A DNA stretch of 28,666 bases from CAYTAP01 sp964435775 (GCA_964435775.1 CAYTAP010000040.1:1-28666), one strand, 5' to 3'; shown: positions 1-8,567, counted from the first letter of the stretch. Notes: generated by a model from the sequence alone, not told the origin. Program-made: numbers and translations.

Positions 1-13
1 GGCGCGAAAATCA

Positions 14-39
14 GCCCCGGCCTTCAGGCCGGGGCTTTT
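14..39 (+). terminator. Rho-independent terminator hairpin
   Basis: A perfect 9-bp GC stem (14-22 with 27-35) with a TTCA loop is followed by TTTT at 36-39. The T-run lies on the plus side, so it best terminates a plus-strand transcript arriving from left of the window. On the minus strand the hairpin is followed by TGATTTT, so it may also end the nagA operon. Confidence 0.75.
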
Positions 40-73
40 GTTTGGCGGGATAGGCAGCGCGGCGCGCGGCGCC

Positions 74-1027
74 TCAATGCCCGCTATGGCCGCCGGCGGC
101 CGCGCCCAGCACCGTCGGATCGAGCATGCCGAAAATCATCGCGACATGGCCGACGATGAGAAACAGCCCGACCAGCGCGGCATGCAGACCCATCCGCGCA
201 TGGTGATCGCGCCCGCGCCCGATCACGCCGAGATCGACCAGCGCGAGCCCGAGCAGCGGCACGATGCCGGCGAGATAGCTACCGACCGCGATCACATCGG
301 CCGGCCGGATGGTAGCCGCCCGCGGCGGGACGGCCGCCAGGTCGCCGCTCATGCCGAAGCTGCCGTGCAAGGAGTTTTGCGCCAGCGTGAACGGGCTGAG
401 CGTCACCAGCCGCGCCCCCATTTGTTTCCACTCCTCCAACGGCGCATCAAACTCCGGCGCATCGGGCTCGATGAACGCCAGGTGCCCCGTCCATCCCGGC
501 CCGCTGTAGCAGATGTCGGCCCCGCCGGCGTCGGCGATCAGTTTGCTGTAATGCCCAATGTTTTCATTCGTGAATCCCACGACGCGGCTTTCCGGCGGGC
601 GCAACGCCGGATCAATCCGATCCCGGAAATAGTGCCGCATCGCATACGTGAATCCGTATTCCCAACTCGGCGGCGCGATGCGACCGTCCTGATCGGCATA
701 TTCATCCATCGCAAACAAATGCAGCCGCGTGCAGTCCACCCGCAGGGCATTGATCAATCGCGCCACATGACGATACGTCGGGCAGGGGTTGGGGAGGATC
801 ATCACAAGCGGGCGCTGCGCATCGGCGGCCGCCTTGATCCGGCTGAACATGTCCGTCGCCCAGATGAACTCCACATCGGCGTCGGGAACCACGCGAATCT
901 TGAAATCCGGGTTGGGGTGCTTGTCGATTTGCTCACGCGTGATGCGGCGGCAGCGCTCGATGGCCGCCTCGTCGGTGAACGGAACCCATTTGGAGGGATG
1001 AAAGGTAAACGTGCTCATTGTGCTCAT
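74..1027 (-). CDS. Glucosamine-6-phosphate deaminase-like protein with a foreign C-terminus (probable chimera)
   Basis: Residues 1 to about 240 resemble the NagB/glucosamine-6-phosphate isomerase family, which converts GlcN6P to fructose-6-P and ammonia in the cytoplasm. The MDEY motif (D108) and a G-H-L-A-F-x-E-P motif (H182, E187) are visible. The position matching catalytic Asp141 of E. coli NagB is Thr180, so this is a variant subfamily and the reaction is uncertain. From about residue 241 (near position 305) the protein changes abruptly into two hydrophobic segments ending IFGMLDP, which resemble the C-terminus of a small DUF6803-type membrane protein. The NagB C-terminal helix region is missing. 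The start ATG overlaps the nagA stop as ATGA, so the two are translationally coupled; a second Met lies three codons in (1018). The junction may be an assembly artefact. Confidence 0.6.
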   Translation of the reverse strand: MSTMSTFTFHPSKWVPFTDEAAIERCRRITREQIDKHPNPDFKIRVVPDADVEFIWATDMFSRIKAAADAQRPLVMILPNPCPTYRHVARLINALRVDCTRLHLFAMDEYADQDGRIAPPSWEYGFTYAMRHYFRDRIDPALRPPESRVVGFTNENIGHYSKLIADAGGADICYSGPGWTGHLAFIEPDAPEFDAPLEEWKQMGARLVTLSPFTLAQNSLHGSFGMSGDLAAVPPRAATIRPADVIAVGSYLAGIVPLLGLALVDLGVIGRGRDHHARMGLHAALVGLFLIVGHVAMIFGMLDPTVLGAAAGGHSGH

Positions 1028-2229
1028 CCTGTTGAAGTTGACGCGCGGTCAAACACCAGTTCGCCATTGACCCATGTGCGCAGCGGGGAAAAGTCGTCTC
1101 CCCACAGCACGAGGTCGGCCCGCGCGCCTGGTTTGATCGCGCCCAGATCATCACATTCCAGAACCCGCGCGGGATTGGCGCTGGCCATCGCCCAGATCGC
1201 CTCCGGCTCAATCTTTAACCACTCGTGCAGGTTTGCCACCGCCTTGTTGAGCGTCAGGCTGCTTCCGGCGAGTTGGCCGTGGTGCGGATGATCCGCATCC
1301 ACGATGCGGGCGGCATCGTTGGCCGCGACGCGCACGCGAAAACCCCACGGCGTCGGGTATTCGCCGCCCAGCGCGCCGGCGCCGATGTTGGAATCGGTGA
1401 TCGCGACGACGCCCCCAACACCTTTGGCCGCCAGTGCGGCGCGAATCGCGACGGGATCGACATGGACGCCATCGCAGATGAAGTCCACCGTCGCGCGAGG
1501 GTCGGCGAGAAAGACTTCCACCGCGCCGACGGGGCGCACGCCCGGCTCGCGTTCATCAGGCAGGGGGAAGACATCATAAAAGTGGGTCGCGTGGCGCGCC
1601 CCCGCGTCGATGGCCTCTTGCGTTTGTTTTGCCGAGGCGCGCGTATGGGTCACAAATGGAACGATGCCGCACTCGCGCAGCCGCTCGATCACCGGGATGA
1701 TGCCGGGGAGTTCCGGGCTGATCGACATCGCCGCCACCTTGTGCCGACACGCCGAGAGGAGTTCATCGAGGAACTTCACATCCGCAGGTTGTGTCAGCGC
1801 GCCCGCCCCGGTGATCGCCAGGAACGGTCCCTCCAGATGAAACCCCGGCGCGCGGGCGCCCGGCGCGCCCTCAAGCGTCCCGGCCAATTGTTCAAGGAGC
1901 GGAAATGATTCCGGCCGCATCACCCGATACAACGTGGGCAGCACGGTGGTCACGCCGAATCGCGGCAGCATCGCCAGGCCCGCGAGCAAGTCCGCCGGGC
2001 CGCTTTCGAACAAGTGGGTTCCGATTCCGTGCGCGTGAAGGTCGATCAAGCCGGGGGTCAGCAGCGCGCCATTGGCCCGCTCAATCCGATCAGTCTTTGT
2101 CTCACAAGGCGCGGATGACGTGTCGTCGATGATCCGCTCAATCCGATTGTTGAAGACCACCGACGCGGGACCGATCCGGCCGTCTCCCAGAAGCACGCGC
2201 GCGCCGTCAATTCGTGTCGTTGCGATCAT
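1024..2229 (-). CDS. nagA: N-acetylglucosamine-6-phosphate deacetylase
   Basis: The 401-residue protein has the usual length for NagA, an amidohydrolase-superfamily enzyme that removes acetate from GlcNAc-6-P in the cytoplasm. The metal and catalytic residues are in order: HAH (H65, H67) in LIDLHAHG, E133 in HLEGPF, H195 in THTRA, H216 in HATHFYD, H256 in CDGVHV, and D279 in ITDSN as catalytic Asp. The C-terminal strand GAIKPGARADLVLW is typical of the small beta domain. The start overlaps the regulator stop by 4 nt and the stop overlaps the NagB-like start by 4 nt. Regulator, deacetylase and deaminase-like gene therefore form one coupled transcript. The assignment to the NagA family is firm; that GlcNAc-6-P, rather than a related N-acetyl sugar, is the true substrate is inferred. 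Confidence 0.92.
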   Translation of the reverse strand: MIATTRIDGARVLLGDGRIGPASVVFNNRIERIIDDTSSAPCETKTDRIERANGALLTPGLIDLHAHGIGTHLFESGPADLLAGLAMLPRFGVTTVLPTLYRVMRPESFPLLEQLAGTLEGAPGARAPGFHLEGPFLAITGAGALTQPADVKFLDELLSACRHKVAAMSISPELPGIIPVIERLRECGIVPFVTHTRASAKQTQEAIDAGARHATHFYDVFPLPDEREPGVRPVGAVEVFLADPRATVDFICDGVHVDPVAIRAALAAKGVGGVVAITDSNIGAGALGGEYPTPWGFRVRVAANDAARIVDADHPHHGQLAGSSLTLNKAVANLHEWLKIEPEAIWAMASANPARVLECDDLGAIKPGARADLVLWGDDFSPLRTWVNGELVFDRASTSTG

Positions 2230-3047
2230 TGCCGCGCCTCGCTGGAGACGTTGGTTGACACCGCATCGGAAGTCGCATTCTCATCCGTCCCGCCGACAAT
2301 CACCTGAACGCCCGCCTGCTCCAAAGCATCGCGCTGCGCCTCGGAAATCCCATCATCGGTGATCAACCCCTGCCACTGCCGCACGTTGCCGAAGCGGCAC
2401 AGCGCCGCCCGGCCAATCTTGGAACTGTCGGCGACGACGTACACGCTCCCCGCGCGCGACGCCATCTTCCCGAGCATCCGTCCCACCCCAAGCGAGGCGT
2501 TGTAGACTTCGCCATCAAGCATCACGCCATCGGCGCCGATGAACGCCAGGTCCGCGTGAAACGCCTCCAGGTTGGATTCGGTGAGCGATCCCTCCAGGTC
2601 AGGCGCATCCCGACGGACGACGCCGCCGAGCAGGATCGTTTCCACGCCCGCCGCCGGTTGCAGCGCGGCGGCGATTGGAAGGGATGTGGTGATGACGACC
2701 AGCCGCCGACGAGTGCGGATGTTCCGCGCCAACGACAGGGTCGTCGTGCCCGAATCGAGCAGAATCGATTGCCCATCCTCGATCAGATTCGCCGCCCGCG
2801 CGCCGATCCGCGCCTTGGCGTCCCGATTGTGTTCGGCGCGGCGAAGGAATTGGAACTCGAAGAGCACCTGCTCGGCCGGCGCCGCGCCGCCGTGCGTGCG
2901 AATGACCTTCCCTTCGTCCGCCAACTGCCGCAAATCCCGGCGGACGGTCATATCGCTCACCTGCAACTGGTCGGCCAGGAACTCCACGGAGCATTCGCCG
3001 CGCTTGCGGAGGAATCGTTCGATTTTTCGGTGACGCGCTGTTTGCAT
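2226..3047 (-). CDS. DeoR-family transcriptional regulator
   Basis: The 273-residue protein has an N-terminal winged HTH (about residues 5-55, recognition helix region SDMTVRRDL at 31-39, then the family's THGGA at 51-55). A C-terminal DeoRC sugar-phosphate sensor follows, with DSGTTT, the GGVVRR...GSLTE segment and VADSSKIG. Family members usually repress sugar-catabolic operons and release DNA on binding a phosphorylated sugar. It overlaps nagA by ATGA and is divergent from the ceramidase-like/kinase pair, so it most likely controls both arms through the 3048-3120 gap. No clear Shine-Dalgarno precedes its ATG at 3047. The ligand cannot be read from sequence; an amino-sugar phosphate is the natural guess. 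Confidence 0.9.
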   Translation of the reverse strand: MQTARHRKIERFLRKRGECSVEFLADQLQVSDMTVRRDLRQLADEGKVIRTHGGAAPAEQVLFEFQFLRRAEHNRDAKARIGARAANLIEDGQSILLDSGTTTLSLARNIRTRRRLVVITTSLPIAAALQPAAGVETILLGGVVRRDAPDLEGSLTESNLEAFHADLAFIGADGVMLDGEVYNASLGVGRMLGKMASRAGSVYVVADSSKIGRAALCRFGNVRQWQGLITDDGISEAQRDALEQAGVQVIVGGTDENATSDAVSTNVSSEARQ

Positions 3048-3081
3048 TGTTCAAATTGATGTTGTTTTATGTTCGATATTG
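3046..3081. promoter_or_regulatory. Candidate DeoR-type operator (two half-sites)
   Basis: Two similar half-sites start with TGTTC at 3048 and 3070, exactly 22 bp (about two helical turns) apart. The second, TATGTTCGAT at 3068-3077, fits the GlpR half-site pattern WATKYTCGWW at every position; the first, ATTGTTCAAA at 3046-3055, fits at 8 of 10. They overlap the predicted plus-strand promoter and touch the regulator's own start codon, which suits autorepression plus control of the divergent operon. GlpR is a DeoR-family member; transfer of its consensus to this protein is inference. Confidence 0.45.
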
Positions 3082-3089
3082 TTTATACT
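3062..3089 (+). promoter_or_regulatory. Candidate sigma-70 promoter of the ceramidase-like/kinase operon
   Basis: A TTGTTT box (3062-3067), 16-nt spacer and TATACT box (3084-3089) lie just upstream of the gene starting at 3121. The region is markedly AT-rich compared with its surroundings. A ribosome-binding site AAGAGG (3109-3114) sits 6 nt before that start. Prediction from sequence only. Confidence 0.45.
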
Positions 3090-3120
3090 GCACAAAGTTG
3101 GTCTTGGCAAGAGGATTCCC

Positions 3121-4458
3121 ATGGCATCAACGTTGAAGGCGGGCGCGGCGACGGTGGACGTGACGCCATCCAAACCATGCTTTTTATATGGATACCCCCA
3201 CGTCCCCCGCACCAGCACCGGCGTGCATGACCCGTTGCTGGCAGCAGCGCTCGTGCTGGAATCGGGCGCTCAATCGTGCGCTTTTATCGCGGCTGATGTG
3301 ATCTTTGTGAACAAGGCCATCACCCAGCGCGTCCGTGCCCGCATCGCGCAGGCCACCGGTTTGCGGGAGGAGACGATCTGCATCTCCGCGACGCACACCC
3401 ATTCCGGCCCGGTGACGGTTCAGTATCTCAGCAACGAAACCGATCCGGTCGTCCCACCCGTGGACGGCGAGTATCTGTCCCTTCTGGAAGATGGACTGGT
3501 CGCGGCCGGTGTTCAAGCGTGGCGCGAGCGCCGTCCGGCCGAGGTGGGGTTTGCCCTCGCCGACGCGACCGGCATCGGCACCTGCCGGCATGATCCGCAC
3601 GGTCCCGGCGATTTAAGCGTGCCCGTGCTCATGGCGCGCGAAGCCGGCGGCGGACGGGCGATTGGCCTCATGCTGATCTGCGCCATGCACCCCACCGTGT
3701 TGCATGAGGACTCCACACTCATCAGCGCCGACTTCCCCGGCTTCGCCAGGCGATATCTGCAAGAGCGCCTCGTGGGAGAATCGTGCCCCGTCATTTACCA
3801 TACCGGGGCCTCGGGCGATCAAAGCCCGCGCCATGTGACGCAAGGCAATACTTTTTCGGAAGCATCGCGCCTGGGACATCTGCTGGGGGCGGGCGTCGAA
3901 CGCGCGATGAAGGATGCAACCTATTCGACGGACCTGCCTCTGCAATCCGCTCGGCGACTCGTGAATTTGCCCCGCCGGGAAGCTCCGCCGTTGCAAGCCG
4001 CGCAGGAGCGCGTCCACGCCGCCCGCGCCCGGCTGGATCAATTGATCACATCGGCCGCGCCGCGAACCGAGGTCCGCACCGCCGAGTGTGACTGGTTTGG
4101 CGCACAGGAAACGCTCGCCATCGCCCGCGCCGCGTCCGAGGGACGGCTTGACGACGCGCTTCGCGCCAGCCTGCCGGCCGAGATTCAAGCGCTGGTCGTC
4201 GGATCGCACGTTTTCATCGCCTGGCCGGGCGAGTTCTTCGTGGAATTCGCACTCAAAGTGCGGACACAATTCCCCGCAGCGTCGATCATCACACTCGCCA
4301 ATGGCGAGCTTCAGGGATACGCGGTGACCGCGCAAGCGGCGGCGAACCAATGGTATGAAGCGGGCAACTCGCTGCTGAAAAATCCGGAGGCCGGCGACAC
4401 GATGGTTCGCTCAACATTGGAGCTGCTTCACAAGCTGAAGGAATCCGCTCATGCCTGA
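3121..4458 (+). CDS. Neutral/alkaline ceramidase N-terminal domain-like hydrolase
   Basis: The 445-residue protein resembles the widespread family annotated as neutral/alkaline non-lysosomal ceramidase N-terminal domain proteins, which is abundant in planctomycetes. Visible are the opening AGAATVDVTP, the zinc-binding ATHTHSGP segment (residues 90-97), HPTVLHEDS followed by SADFPG, and GASGDQSPRH, which corresponds to the NxxxGDVSP region of ceramidases. Start chosen at 3121 because AAGAGG lies 6 nt upstream; an in-frame ATG at 3079 has no such site and would lie inside the promoter. No signal peptide is seen, unlike secreted ceramidases, so a cytoplasmic amidase acting on an N-acylated sugar or glycoside is possible. 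Its 8-nt overlap with the downstream sugar kinase and its position opposite nagA point to carbohydrate catabolism rather than lipid turnover. Substrate unknown. Confidence 0.8.
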   Translation: MASTLKAGAATVDVTPSKPCFLYGYPHVPRTSTGVHDPLLAAALVLESGAQSCAFIAADVIFVNKAITQRVRARIAQATGLREETICISATHTHSGPVTVQYLSNETDPVVPPVDGEYLSLLEDGLVAAGVQAWRERRPAEVGFALADATGIGTCRHDPHGPGDLSVPVLMAREAGGGRAIGLMLICAMHPTVLHEDSTLISADFPGFARRYLQERLVGESCPVIYHTGASGDQSPRHVTQGNTFSEASRLGHLLGAGVERAMKDATYSTDLPLQSARRLVNLPRREAPPLQAAQERVHAARARLDQLITSAAPRTEVRTAECDWFGAQETLAIARAASEGRLDDALRASLPAEIQALVVGSHVFIAWPGEFFVEFALKVRTQFPAASIITLANGELQGYAVTAQAAANQWYEAGNSLLKNPEAGDTMVRSTLELLHKLKESAHA

Positions 4459-5830
4459 GCGCGTGTTGGCATTCGATTTCGGAACCTCCTACTTCAAGGC
4501 CGCCCTCGTGGACGCCGCCGGGACGATCCTTCATGTGCGGCGTGAACCAACGCCCATCACGCGCGTCGGCCCGCGCAGCGAAATAGACCCGCGACGATTC
4601 AAGCAAATCGTCATCGACATGGTTCGATCTCTCGCAAGCCAATCACCGGATGGCTTGGCCGATGTCCGTGTGGTCTCCTTTTGCACGCAAGCCAACACCT
4701 TCATCCTCCTCGACGCCAATGACGAACCTCTGACCCCGCTGATCGTTTGGGATGACGCCCGAGCGATCGAACTTCAGCCGTGGCTTGACCAGTGGACATC
4801 CGAGATGCGCCCCGGGCAAATCACCGGCATCGGACATCTCACCCATCAATTCAGCCCGGCCAAGTTTCGATTCCTCGCCGACCACAACGCTTCCCTCTGG
4901 AAGAGGGTCCGGCGAATCTGCTTCCTCGGCGACTACTTCACGCGCTGGCTCACCGGCGCGCACGCCACCGATGCAAGCATCGCCGCGATGAGCGGGCTCT
5001 TTGATGTGCAAAGTTGGCGATGGTCGGCCGAGTTGTGCGATCGCGTTGGAGTGAATGTTGACTGGCTCCCCGAGGTGATCCCGTCTGGCTCAAACGTTGG
5101 AACAACTCGCAACCAAGCCGCCGACGATCTCGGCCTGCCCGCCGACTGCCAAATGGTCATGGGATGTCTCGATCAACACGCCGGCGCGATCGGCGTGGGC
5201 AATCTATCGCCCGGTTCGATCTCCGAAACGACGGGAACCGTGCTGGCGACCGTGCGCTGCGTCGATGCTTTTAGGCCGGCCGAGATCGACAGCCCCATCC
5301 TGTGCGGCCCGGCCGGGATGCCCGGGCGGTTTTATCTGATGGTCGCCGGCGACACCTCGGCCAATCTGCTCGAATCCTATCGCAATCTTCTGCCCGATCG
5401 ACCTTCCTTCGAGCAACTGGACCAAGCCGCCGCCGCATACACTGAAGACATCCCGCAACTGGCATGGCCCGAGCCAGGCGAGGATTGGCGTGAACCCCTT
5501 CGCCAATGGGCAACCACCCAGCCGCCCGGCCAGGTGGTCCGCGCCATCCATCAAGCCGTCGCCAACGCTTTGGCCGAACAGGTGCACCTGCTCGCCGGTG
5601 ACGACCTCCCCACGCTGATCCACTGCGCCGGCGGCGCCGCCAAAAGCCGCCTCTGGCTGACGATCAAAGCCAACACCCTCGGCATTCCCATGCGCATGCC
5701 CACATGCGAAGACCCCGCCCTCCTCGGCGCCGCCGCCCTGGCCGCGCCCGTGTTGAAGTGGGGCGCGATGAAAACATATATTGATACCATTGCCCCAGGC
5801 GAACTGATCCAACCGCCCATCCACCCCTGA
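4451..5830 (+). CDS. FGGY-family carbohydrate kinase
   Basis: The 459-residue protein has the two actin-like ATPase domains of FGGY kinases (gluconate, xylulose, rhamnulose, glycerol kinases). The N-terminal phosphate loop is AFDFGTSYFKAALVD (residues 7-21). The catalytic base is probably D241 in GCLDQHAGAIGVG, followed by the SETTGTV phosphate motif, and CAGGAAKSRLW with the DPALLGAAALA helix forms the C-terminal nucleotide site. ATG at 4451 lies inside the 3' end of the ceramidase-like gene (8-nt overlap), so the two are coupled. It would phosphorylate the sugar released or imported for this locus. The exact sugar is not recognisable from sequence. Confidence 0.9.
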   Translation: MPERVLAFDFGTSYFKAALVDAAGTILHVRREPTPITRVGPRSEIDPRRFKQIVIDMVRSLASQSPDGLADVRVVSFCTQANTFILLDANDEPLTPLIVWDDARAIELQPWLDQWTSEMRPGQITGIGHLTHQFSPAKFRFLADHNASLWKRVRRICFLGDYFTRWLTGAHATDASIAAMSGLFDVQSWRWSAELCDRVGVNVDWLPEVIPSGSNVGTTRNQAADDLGLPADCQMVMGCLDQHAGAIGVGNLSPGSISETTGTVLATVRCVDAFRPAEIDSPILCGPAGMPGRFYLMVAGDTSANLLESYRNLLPDRPSFEQLDQAAAAYTEDIPQLAWPEPGEDWREPLRQWATTQPPGQVVRAIHQAVANALAEQVHLLAGDDLPTLIHCAGGAAKSRLWLTIKANTLGIPMRMPTCEDPALLGAAALAAPVLKWGAMKTYIDTIAPGELIQPPIHP

Positions 5831-5885
5831 TCGCAATGCAGTTGGGCTTGTTGCAAGTATTTGCATTACAAGCATATATGGACAA

Positions 5886-5972
5886 CGGAGAGGGGGAGAT
5901 TCGAACTCCCGCTACCCTTGCGGGCAGACCGGTTTTCGAAACCGGCGCATTCAACCACTCTGCCACCGCTCC
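5886..5972 (-). tRNA. tRNA-Ser (CGA anticodon)
   Basis: The minus strand folds as a class II tRNA. The anticodon stem CCGGT/ACCGG holds the loop TTCGAAA (anticodon CGA). There is a long variable arm with a TGCCC/GGGTA stem, a T-arm GGGAG-TTCGAAT-CTCCC, and G as discriminator base, all typical of tRNA-Ser reading UCG. The acceptor stem GGAGCGG/CCTCTCC contains one C-T mismatch at pair 5-68. CCA is not encoded. The gene is isolated between the kinase and the helicase. Confidence 0.93.
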
Positions 5973-6116
5973 TGGGTGGTGATTCGGGCAATCGTATCGG
6001 ATTGACAAGGACGGGTCAAAAGGGGATTTGGAGTGGTTACGGGGCGAGCGCATTGTTGCCGCGGCACGACATGGGCGGGCATGGCCGCCGAGGTGGAGGT
6101 TCACGCCCAACGCGCA

Positions 6117-8567
6117 TCATTCGCCATCGGCCAATTCCTCCAGCAACTGATCCGTGCTTTGGGGATCGACGGCGCGGCAGGCGCGGGTCAAGGTGTCGGC
6201 GAGCGTATTCAGCTTGGTCTTCCATGCCTGCGGATCGACGCCTTCGGGGGTGAGTTGAATGAACTCGCCGCACAGTTGGATCATGCGGAGAAGGTGTTTG
6301 AAGAGGATGCCTTCCTGTTTGCTCACATCGCGGAGGCGGACGAACTTGTCGAAGTCGCCGCCGTGGAGGAGCAGGTCGCCGATGGCCCAGACGGGGGTGA
6401 TGAACAGGCCGCCGGCGTGGTCAATTTCGCTTTCAAAAAGCATGCGCATTTTTTGTGCGACGGGGATCGGATATTTTCGCAGCTCCGGCGGGATGTCGGA
6501 TTGGTCCGCGGGGGGATAGAGATCATCCTGCGTCGCCAGGCCGCGCTGAAGGAGGGCGGGGTCAAGCACTTCGGTCGCCAGCGGGCCGGGGGGCAATTCC
6601 TCCGGGCGGGGGACGCGCAGATGACGCGCGACGGTGCCGGGCATTTCCAGGAAGCTTTCCAGGATTTGCATCAGCTCGTTGTCGTCGGCCCTGGCGAGGT
6701 GCTTCATCAGGTACATCCCATACAAAGGATGGACGGCGCGGAAGATGGTGAGGGAGTCGAGCAGGGGTGTTGGTGTTGCGGTCAACGGGGCATAGGGGAC
6801 AAACGACGGGTCGAGCGGATTTCCGCTGTGCGCTTTTGACGATCTTGATGAAGCGCTGACAGACGCGGCGTCGCGCGCATCCGCCTGGTCGCCAAGGGTC
6901 AATTGGCCGATCAGTTCGGCCACCGCTTGCGGCGGGGTTGTCGCCGCATTGGTGGTGAGGGAAGGTTCATCGTCCGCCTCCTCTTCATCCGCCTCGGCGT
7001 CACCCGCCGCGCGCGCAAGCGTTGCGCCTGGTTTTACAGCATCCAACCACGTCGGCGGCGGAGGCGGCTCAAGCGTGACGATCCCAAGCTGGTGGAGCGT
7101 GACGAGCATCCTGGTCAGTCGCTTCTGCTCCGCGTCAATGGTGGGTTGATCCATCAACCGGCGACGGATGACCTGGCGGATCGGCTCCACTTCGGGATTG
7201 GCCGCCAGGAGATACGCCAACCAGCGCCAGGTGAGCCGCCCACGGCTGGCGAGCCGCACGGGCGGGGCGGTCTGAAGCTTGGTGAACTGCTCGGGATTCC
7301 AATAGGTGAAGCCGGGACGCCGTGTGGGCTTTTTCTTAAGCAGCGCTTTCTTCGCCTTCATCAACTTGGGATCCTTTTCCGTTTCCGGAATGGAATCGTA
7401 CTTCACTTTCCACCGCGCGAGCTTGACATCGTCCTCGTGCGCAAGAGCGAAGACACGGCCTTCGGTGTCGAACTGCGGTCGGCCGGCCCGACCGAAGATC
7501 TGCTGGGCTGAACTTGGATCGATCAGGCGCTTCTTGTCGCGCGGGCCTTTGACGAGCGTCGTGAGGACGACCGAGCGCGCCGGGAGGTTGATCCCGGCCG
7601 CGAGGGTTTCCGTGCAAACACAGATCGAGAGAAGCTTTTCCTGGAAGAGTGTTTCGACGATGAGGCGGTAGCGCGGCATGATCCCGGCATGGTGAATGCC
7701 GATGCCGCGGGCGAGGAAAGTGCGCAGCTTGTTGCCGGCGCCGACCGAAAAATCGAAGGAATCAAGGCGTTTCAGCAGGGCATCACGCTGCCCTTCGGTG
7801 AAGAGGTCCTTGCCTTTGAGCACCTCGGCGGTATCCCAGCAGACCTGGCGATCGAAGCAGAACACCAACGCGGGCGTTTTGCGCTGCTCGCCGGCGCCCT
7901 GTGCGATCCGCTCAAGGAAATCAGGAAGAAGCTCGTCGGCAATCCAGTGGAAGTGGAGGGGAACCTTGCGCTCGGTGCCTTCGACGAGGGTGATGCGGCG
8001 ATCCAGGCTTCGCGCCATCCAGTTGACGAACTGGTCGGCCGCGCCGATCGTCGCGGAGAGGAGCATGACGCGACTGTGGGCCGGGAGCAGCGACAGCGCC
8101 AGCTCCCACACGATGCCGCGCTGGGGTTCATTGAAGTTGTGAAACTCATCCATCACCACCGCGCCGACATCGCCGAAATCATATACTTCGGCATGGAGGA
8201 GCCGATTGAGCAACACCTCGGCGACGACGACTTTGATCGGGGCGTCGGGATTGATCGTGCGATGCCCGGTCACCAGCCCCACGGTGTTGCGATCAAAGCC
8301 CCAGCGCTCGACGGTCGTTTGAAGCTCAAGAAGCTTTTGATCGGTCAGGGCGATCAGCGGCGTGGAATAATAAAGGTGCCTGCCGGTGCGAAGGGCTTCA
8401 TAAACGGCGGCCTCGGCGACTAGGGTTTTGCCGGTGCCGGTTGGAGCACACAGGAGCATTCCCTGCTCGCAGGCGGCCCAGGCATACAGAGCCTCTTCCT
8501 GCACGGGGTACGGCGCAAAGGGAAGACGCTCGAGGTATTCGAGAATGATTTCGTCGCGGGCGATCAC
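6117..8567 (-). CDS. Ski2-like DEAD/DEAH-box helicase
   Basis: The 816-residue superfamily 2 helicase has motif I APTGTGKT (41-48), motif II DEFH (140-143), motif III SAT (171-173), the CTETLAAGINLPAR segment (318-331) and motif VI QQIFGRAGRPQFDTEG (355-370), all in the Ski2/Hel308/Mtr4 arrangement. The region after about residue 400 contains an acidic low-complexity linker (near 530-545) and then a helical C-terminal half without a recognised domain. Such enzymes unwind RNA or DNA using ATP; the nucleic-acid substrate here is unknown. The gene is monocistronic. Its start at 8567 gives the N-terminal Q-motif-like YPVQEEAL at the expected distance from motif I. Confidence 0.9.
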   Translation of the reverse strand: MIARDEIILEYLERLPFAPYPVQEEALYAWAACEQGMLLCAPTGTGKTLVAEAAVYEALRTGRHLYYSTPLIALTDQKLLELQTTVERWGFDRNTVGLVTGHRTINPDAPIKVVVAEVLLNRLLHAEVYDFGDVGAVVMDEFHNFNEPQRGIVWELALSLLPAHSRVMLLSATIGAADQFVNWMARSLDRRITLVEGTERKVPLHFHWIADELLPDFLERIAQGAGEQRKTPALVFCFDRQVCWDTAEVLKGKDLFTEGQRDALLKRLDSFDFSVGAGNKLRTFLARGIGIHHAGIMPRYRLIVETLFQEKLLSICVCTETLAAGINLPARSVVLTTLVKGPRDKKRLIDPSSAQQIFGRAGRPQFDTEGRVFALAHEDDVKLARWKVKYDSIPETEKDPKLMKAKKALLKKKPTRRPGFTYWNPEQFTKLQTAPPVRLASRGRLTWRWLAYLLAANPEVEPIRQVIRRRLMDQPTIDAEQKRLTRMLVTLHQLGIVTLEPPPPPTWLDAVKPGATLARAAGDAEADEEEADDEPSLTTNAATTPPQAVAELIGQLTLGDQADARDAASVSASSRSSKAHSGNPLDPSFVPYAPLTATPTPLLDSLTIFRAVHPLYGMYLMKHLARADDNELMQILESFLEMPGTVARHLRVPRPEELPPGPLATEVLDPALLQRGLATQDDLYPPADQSDIPPELRKYPIPVAQKMRMLFESEIDHAGGLFITPVWAIGDLLLHGGDFDKFVRLRDVSKQEGILFKHLLRMIQLCGEFIQLTPEGVDPQAWKTKLNTLADTLTRACRAVDPQSTDQLLEELADGE

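Noticed and set aside
38..1291. 417-codon plus-strand open frame opposite the NagB-like gene
   Set aside because: Arg/His/Pro-rich shadow of the minus-strand nagA/NagB-like genes, with no family resemblance.
5886..5972. tRNA-Ser as an integration site for a mobile island
   Set aside because: No integrase gene and no repeated tRNA 3' fragment were seen nearby.
6033..6839. 268-codon plus-strand open frame
   Set aside because: Lies opposite the helicase gene, whose motifs are clear; composition is typical of an antisense shadow.
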